This document shows, one piece after another, positions 59,695-64,000 of a stretch of DNA of 64,000 bases. How positions within the stretch are numbered: position 1 is the stretch's first letter; every line of letters starts with the position of its first letter. The translations under genes and the position numbers were made by a program. Source of the stretch: Siniperca chuatsi (lineage: Eukaryota; Chordata; Actinopteri; Centrarchiformes; Sinipercidae); NCBI RefSeq assembly GCF_020085105.1, contig NC_058055.1:9641822-9705821 (forward strand). The letters run 5' to 3'. The notes under the pieces were generated by a model. That model saw only the letters and a list, made by a program, of their open reading frames with translations. It did no database searches and was not told the origin of the DNA.

Positions 59695-62600
59695 ATGGCT
59701 TCTCGCAAGGTGGATGAGCTGCCAAGTGACACCAAGGATTTAGCTTCGGTCTCCAAACAGCTTTCCCGATGCGGCCCTGATGACATCACGGAAGAGCTTC
59801 AGTCGGATACGATGAATGCTACGGTGAAATCCCAGAAATCTGGAAGATTTAGGAGGACTGCCCTGACATTTTTTGGAGTTCGTAAAAGTATCTGTCTTTT
59901 ACCTAGTTTTTTTGGAGGAAGGAGTAAAAATCAGAACAAGTGGTCTTCTAAGAAAGGAATCACCAAAAGCAGAACACACGATGGGCTGAGTAAGGTTAGT
60001 CATGATGACAATCTGAGAAGTGGCTACACCTCAGTTGGAGATTTTGAGTACCACAGCCAGAGGGACTCTGCTGGAGAGCTCCACAGTAGCTGCCGCAATG
60101 AATGTCGTCACCCCACTGCTGACCAGAAATCACTGACTCTCACCCGGCAGAAAAAGGGTTTGAGGGGTCTTTTTCACAGCTTGAAGCATCACAGAAACCA
60201 TAGAAATGGTGGATTGGATAAAACTGAAATGATTGCAATGTCCTCTCGTCACTGCAAGAAAGAGGTGCCCGTTGTCCAGAACAACACCAGCCAGTATGTC
60301 ACAGAGTGCCTGGGATCTGAACCTGATGTGCCTGATTTTGCAGATGTTATATGTGATATTTCCATTGGCCCTGAATGTATTGATGCTGATGCAATGGCAT
60401 CAGAGAAGAGCGAGGAGCAAGTAAGCCCAAAGTCTGAGCTTGATGATCAGATTTGTGATGATGAAATGCAGGAAATGAATTTGGTGGCCATAGTTTCCAG
60501 AGAATATGAGGAGAGTTCTAGAGGCCACAGCGAGCCTTGTCTGAAACTTCAGATGATGTCTGAGCCTGTATTGAAGTCTGAAACACCCGCTGGCTCATCG
60601 GATCAGCTAAACCTGATTTTTGGAGATGTTGCATCATTAAAGAGCTTTGATTCACTCACTGGCTGTGGGGACATTATTGCAGATCAAGAAGATGACAGCA
60701 TCACAGAGAGCACGGTTTCTGGAGAAAGGAGCAGAAATGGAGGAAAGAGGGCCTCTTGTTATCTTACTTATCAGGGTGGAGGAGAAGAAATGGCCTCACC
60801 CGAAGATTTGGATGAGGAGTGTCTTAATGATTTCTGGGCAAATAATGCGTCAGAGGAAATTTGCTATACCTGCAACCAAGACCACACAGATTTGACTGCT
60901 GACCTGACAAGTTCTCACAATATGGACTTACTCAACAGTAACAGTGCACAGCAAGCCAGTGGCATGGACACTTCTTCAATTGCTGATGTGTTAACTCCTC
61001 AAAGTGAGCATCAAGAATCAGTTCCAACTAGTGATGAGGGCTACTATGATTCTATGACCCCAGGGCCAGATGAAGGACAAGAAAAAACTGACAGATTAAG
61101 GACAGACAGATTACCCAGGGACAGTTACAGCGGTGATGCCCTCTATGAACTTTTTGCACCTGATGAGAGTCTCATCAGTCCACATTATGAAAACAAATCA
61201 AAAATGCCCGTTTCCAAACAGTGCGAGTATTTAAGTGAGCCAGTTGATGTGACAGATTCTGCCTTTGTTCCAGAAATGAATCGATTACAAATAAGTGCTG
61301 AACTGTATAAAGATCATGATTTTCTAGAGATGCCGAGCACATGCAGTAAATCCTCGGAGTTGGCACAAAATATGGTTGGTCAGCAGGAAGTCGGCACAAA
61401 TAAAACCTGTAATTTGAATTCAAAACCACAAGCGTCAGTCAACAAGAATGACACAGAACCGGATATATATGATGAAAAGGGAAATAGTCCTGCTTCCACT
61501 GAAAAAAGAACAAAATCTATAAATGCTGATTGTGAGAAAAGGCACAGCAGCATATCATTCGGAAGCACATCTGACCCAGATTTTGAAACATTTTGTGAAC
61601 CCAAAGAGCAACATCTTGAGGAAAACAAGCCTGTGGCTCTACCATACAGAAATATAAATTCTCAGTCTCCAGATTGCAACAATGATTTGGATGATGGGCA
61701 AACTGTGAGTTTCTCTCAAGCACTTGTGGACTACACAAAACACTCTGAGATGCTGAGTAACTTGCACAACAATGTGGATGATTTGGAGACAAACGCTGCC
61801 TTCACTCCAAATATGCAGGCCTTACCTACGATAGTCACATTTGATGTAGTGGATATGCATAATGAGGGTGAATACGATGAGCAGATTCACATGGAACTGG
61901 AGGAGGACATTTCATCACCCTATCAGGAATTTGAAGAAAGCTACCTACAAAAAGATGCATTTGCTGAATGTGACTATCAAATGTTAGACCTGTATGAACA
62001 GAACCTGATCAGTAATACATGGGCAATTGCTAGTCTCCCACAGCACCTAGGCCTTACAAGAGTCAGTCAGGCCATGCCTAATCCGTTGCCTCTAGACAGG
62101 AGAAGTAGATCTCTGGACACAGAAAGCCTTGAGTTGAATATGCCTGACACTTACAGAGACAACAGAGCTGCTATCGTTTCTTGTCCTCAAACTGAAAAGG
62201 ACTCTGAAAGAGATTCCTCACCATATTACAAAAAGAATGTACTAGTGTCTGCATCAGAGGTTAGAGACAGTAGCAGCATTATGGCCTTATCGTGGCAAAC
62301 AAGGTCAGAAATGGCTTTAAGCCTTCCTCTGACAGATGGGGAAATTGCACAAGAAGTACAGGGCCTCAGTCAAACCCAAGCAGAACACAAAATATTTTCT
62401 AGTTCATCCAGCAGTAAATCGCAACGTCTTTGCTCGAATGTGTCGGACAGAGTGTCCTGTGATTTAATTTCACAGAATACAGAGCTTTACAGTAGGCAGT
62501 GTCACCATCCTTTGGAATCAGATTCTTGTTTACCTCATGGCACCTTTGTTTATTCCGGAGGGATGGAGGAGGTATCGGATGATGTTGATGAGGATATTTT

Positions 62601-62808
62601 TTGTAAAGCTGCCACTAATTTACAATCCTATAGTCAGTGTGGTAAAAGCAGACCAGTGGCTAGTAGGGATGGAATATCTCATACTGGGAGTCCTCTGAAC
62701 GCAGGTGTGTCTAAAGACGAAATGGCCGTCCTCAGTGAAACAAGAACACCCAGAGATGTGGCGTGCCCTGTTGCCTGCAACAAACTCCCTGAGGCAACCT
62801 TTAATTGA
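59695..62808 (+). CDS. amer1: AMER1 (APC membrane recruitment protein 1, WTX), 1037 aa, single coding exon
   Basis: The start is the GCCATGG at 59695; an upstream in-frame GTG is not needed. The whole CDS is one exon, as in mammalian AMER1. Family blocks in order: a basic N-terminal membrane (PIP2)-binding region at residues 50-100 (GRFRRTALTFFGVRKSICLL, PSFFGGRSK, KSRTHDGLS), a second basic patch (KKGLRGLFHSLKHHR), then FGDVASLKSFDSLTGCGDII near 308, SCYLTYQGGGEEMASPED, SDEGYYDSMTPG near 445, RDSYSGDALYELF near 475, VSFSQALVDYT near 671, PTIVTFDVVD near 710 and LDRRSRSLDTESLELNM near 800. AMER1 recruits APC to the plasma membrane and modulates the beta-catenin destruction complex. Human is 1135 aa; the human REA-repeat segment is not visible here. 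Confidence 0.95.
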   Translation: MASRKVDELPSDTKDLASVSKQLSRCGPDDITEELQSDTMNATVKSQKSGRFRRTALTFFGVRKSICLLPSFFGGRSKNQNKWSSKKGITKSRTHDGLSKVSHDDNLRSGYTSVGDFEYHSQRDSAGELHSSCRNECRHPTADQKSLTLTRQKKGLRGLFHSLKHHRNHRNGGLDKTEMIAMSSRHCKKEVPVVQNNTSQYVTECLGSEPDVPDFADVICDISIGPECIDADAMASEKSEEQVSPKSELDDQICDDEMQEMNLVAIVSREYEESSRGHSEPCLKLQMMSEPVLKSETPAGSSDQLNLIFGDVASLKSFDSLTGCGDIIADQEDDSITESTVSGERSRNGGKRASCYLTYQGGGEEMASPEDLDEECLNDFWANNASEEICYTCNQDHTDLTADLTSSHNMDLLNSNSAQQASGMDTSSIADVLTPQSEHQESVPTSDEGYYDSMTPGPDEGQEKTDRLRTDRLPRDSYSGDALYELFAPDESLISPHYENKSKMPVSKQCEYLSEPVDVTDSAFVPEMNRLQISAELYKDHDFLEMPSTCSKSSELAQNMVGQQEVGTNKTCNLNSKPQASVNKNDTEPDIYDEKGNSPASTEKRTKSINADCEKRHSSISFGSTSDPDFETFCEPKEQHLEENKPVALPYRNINSQSPDCNNDLDDGQTVSFSQALVDYTKHSEMLSNLHNNVDDLETNAAFTPNMQALPTIVTFDVVDMHNEGEYDEQIHMELEEDISSPYQEFEESYLQKDAFAECDYQMLDLYEQNLISNTWAIASLPQHLGLTRVSQAMPNPLPLDRRSRSLDTESLELNMPDTYRDNRAAIVSCPQTEKDSERDSSPYYKKNVLVSASEVRDSSSIMALSWQTRSEMALSLPLTDGEIAQEVQGLSQTQAEHKIFSSSSSSKSQRLCSNVSDRVSCDLISQNTELYSRQCHHPLESDSCLPHGTFVYSGGMEEVSDDVDEDIFCKAATNLQSYSQCGKSRPVASRDGISHTGSPLNAGVSKDEMAVLSETRTPRDVACPVACNKLPEATFN

Positions 62809-64000
62809 AAGTCTGTCAGTCATACAGTTGGCATTAAGATCACATGTATATGTGCCAATGAGTGCTTTTATGTTACATCCAAAAGAGTAATTGTTGCTTA
62901 ATTTGTACTTGCACAACTGATTTCTTTGAAAAGTTGTTGTACACTGTGATGACAGGACATTAATTGAAATTTGAAAATATGTGCCATCATGCTGAGTTAA
63001 GTACAACGCTGTCTTATTGGGAAGTCAAAAGGGATTTTCTGCATTTGCACAGTAACTGTCGCTTGCTTCACACAGGTCACATAGTCTGTTCAAAGTATTT
63101 AAGCAAGTCATTGTTTCATTTGCATTGAAAATGCTCACAGATTCATCTCATTACGCTACAGAATTGTACTAGAATGTTTTTACACACATGTAGCCTCATT
63201 ATCCAGGTCTCAATAGTAATGTCACACTTGTTTAATGGATATTAATTTGCCTGGTTTCCATAGCACAGCCGAACAGGGCTAGCCAAGTCTTGCTAGCAAC
63301 TCATGTATGCTTATGCTTTAAGTGCCGGCTTATGTTTGTGTTTACTGCTTTTTCACAGCCTCTCTGTGCTCCAGTAAGGTTTATGTTGGCCTGTCATGAT
63401 GCTTCGATTTAGTGTTTCTATCTGTTTTCTTGGTTTACCTAATTTCAGGCCAGATTGGGTTTAGGAAACAACAAGAGAGGAGTATCTCAATTCACAGAAA
63501 AGAATAGTTCAAGATACACAATATAAAACCTATCTCTTGATACCATCATGAGGTATGATGGTAGATGTTTTTGCATTTGGCTTAATCTCAGAATATCTAA
63601 CAGCTAGTTCTTTTCCTCAACCCAGAACAGGATAAGCAGGTATAGGAAATGTACAGATAGACTCATAGTTGTTGCATCTTAACTTCAGCTGCCATTTCAT
63701 TAACATGTTGTAGATAGCTTTGCATGGTGAAACTACTTTTATTTGTATAGCGCATTTCACATACAGTTACGCTGTGTATGAAAGTGCGTTACATAAGACA
63801 TCAAAGAAACAGCTTGGAAACAGCCGGAGTAAAAAATGGTAGAGGAAAACAAATCGAAGAAGAAACGCTAGTAGTACCTAATAGTCTCAAACTTACTGCA
63901 ATTGCTTCTGGCCTGACAAGCCAGTTTGGCCTTACTATGGCTGTTGTTTTTCTTTGGTCCCATTTTCCAACAGCTTGACCACCTGTGAAGTGCAACATTA
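62809..64000 (+). other. amer1: amer1 3'UTR and downstream DNA
   Basis: No further coding exon is seen. No canonical AATAAA was spotted close to the stop, so the UTR probably runs for several hundred bases or beyond the window. A retroposon tail lies at 63727-63810. Confidence 0.5.
63727..63810 (+). repeat. Second copy of the 'TTTATTTGTATAGC' tail
   Basis: Reads CTTTTATTTGTATAGCGCAT then GCGTTACATAAGACATCAAA, the same family as 53888-54015 in the same orientation. Confidence 0.6.

Overview
This is nuclear DNA from a vertebrate, almost certainly a percomorph-type teleost fish. Genes are split by GT-AG introns, coding density is low, and microsatellites are frequent. Several repeat families that I recognise from percomorph genomes recur (a CAGTGGTGGAA-ended element, a 'TGCTAACATG' repeat, a palindromic MITE and a shared retroposon tail). 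There are no bacterial features, rRNA, tRNA or CRISPR arrays.

Five protein-coding genes were rebuilt exon by exon, with phases checked across every junction. On the minus strand from right to left: aifm1 (42541-31418, 21 exons, 724 aa; mitochondrial apoptosis-inducing factor 1), a strychnine-type glycine receptor alpha subunit closest to GLRA4 (29342-21121, 10 exons, 480 aa), and nufip2 (17872-10598, 4 coding exons, 642 aa), which probably has a long 3'UTR to about 5.8 kb. On the plus strand: gab3 (45657-56033, 10 exons, 567 aa; PH-domain docking adaptor) and amer1 (59695-62808, one coding exon, 1037 aa; Wnt/APC regulator), the latter preceded by a non-coding exon near 57.6-58.1 kb.

Layout: 1-5.7 kb is gene-free repeat-rich DNA; 5.8-17.9 kb nufip2; 17.9-20.4 kb intergenic; 20.4-29.4 kb glra4; 29.4-31.0 kb spacer; 31.0-42.5 kb aifm1; 42.5-45.6 kb a divergent promoter region plus a dead LINE fragment; 45.6-56.2 kb gab3; 56.2-57.6 kb spacer; 57.6 kb to the end amer1. 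The genes are functionally unrelated neighbours (neuronal ion channel, mitochondrial oxidoreductase, RNA-binding protein, two signalling adaptors), not an operon-like system. Human AIFM1, GAB3, AMER1 and GLRA4 are all X-linked, whereas NUFIP2 is on chromosome 17, so the window looks like a block of ancestral X-type linkage joined to nufip2.

The most unusual structure is in aifm1. Between the membrane anchor and the FAD domain lie five short, in-frame, phase 1-1 exons (24, 108, 72, 72 and 75 nt) encoding about 117 residues of Pro/Glu/Ala/Val-rich linker. The first is a 24-nt microexon whose acceptor is preceded by a (TG)22-T5 tract, the same arrangement that controls CFTR exon skipping. This predicts a family of tether-length isoforms. 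Other points of note are an extra Gly/Asn-rich exon in the glycine receptor M3-M4 loop, an optional poly-alanine N-terminus on gab3, and a uORF ahead of amer1.
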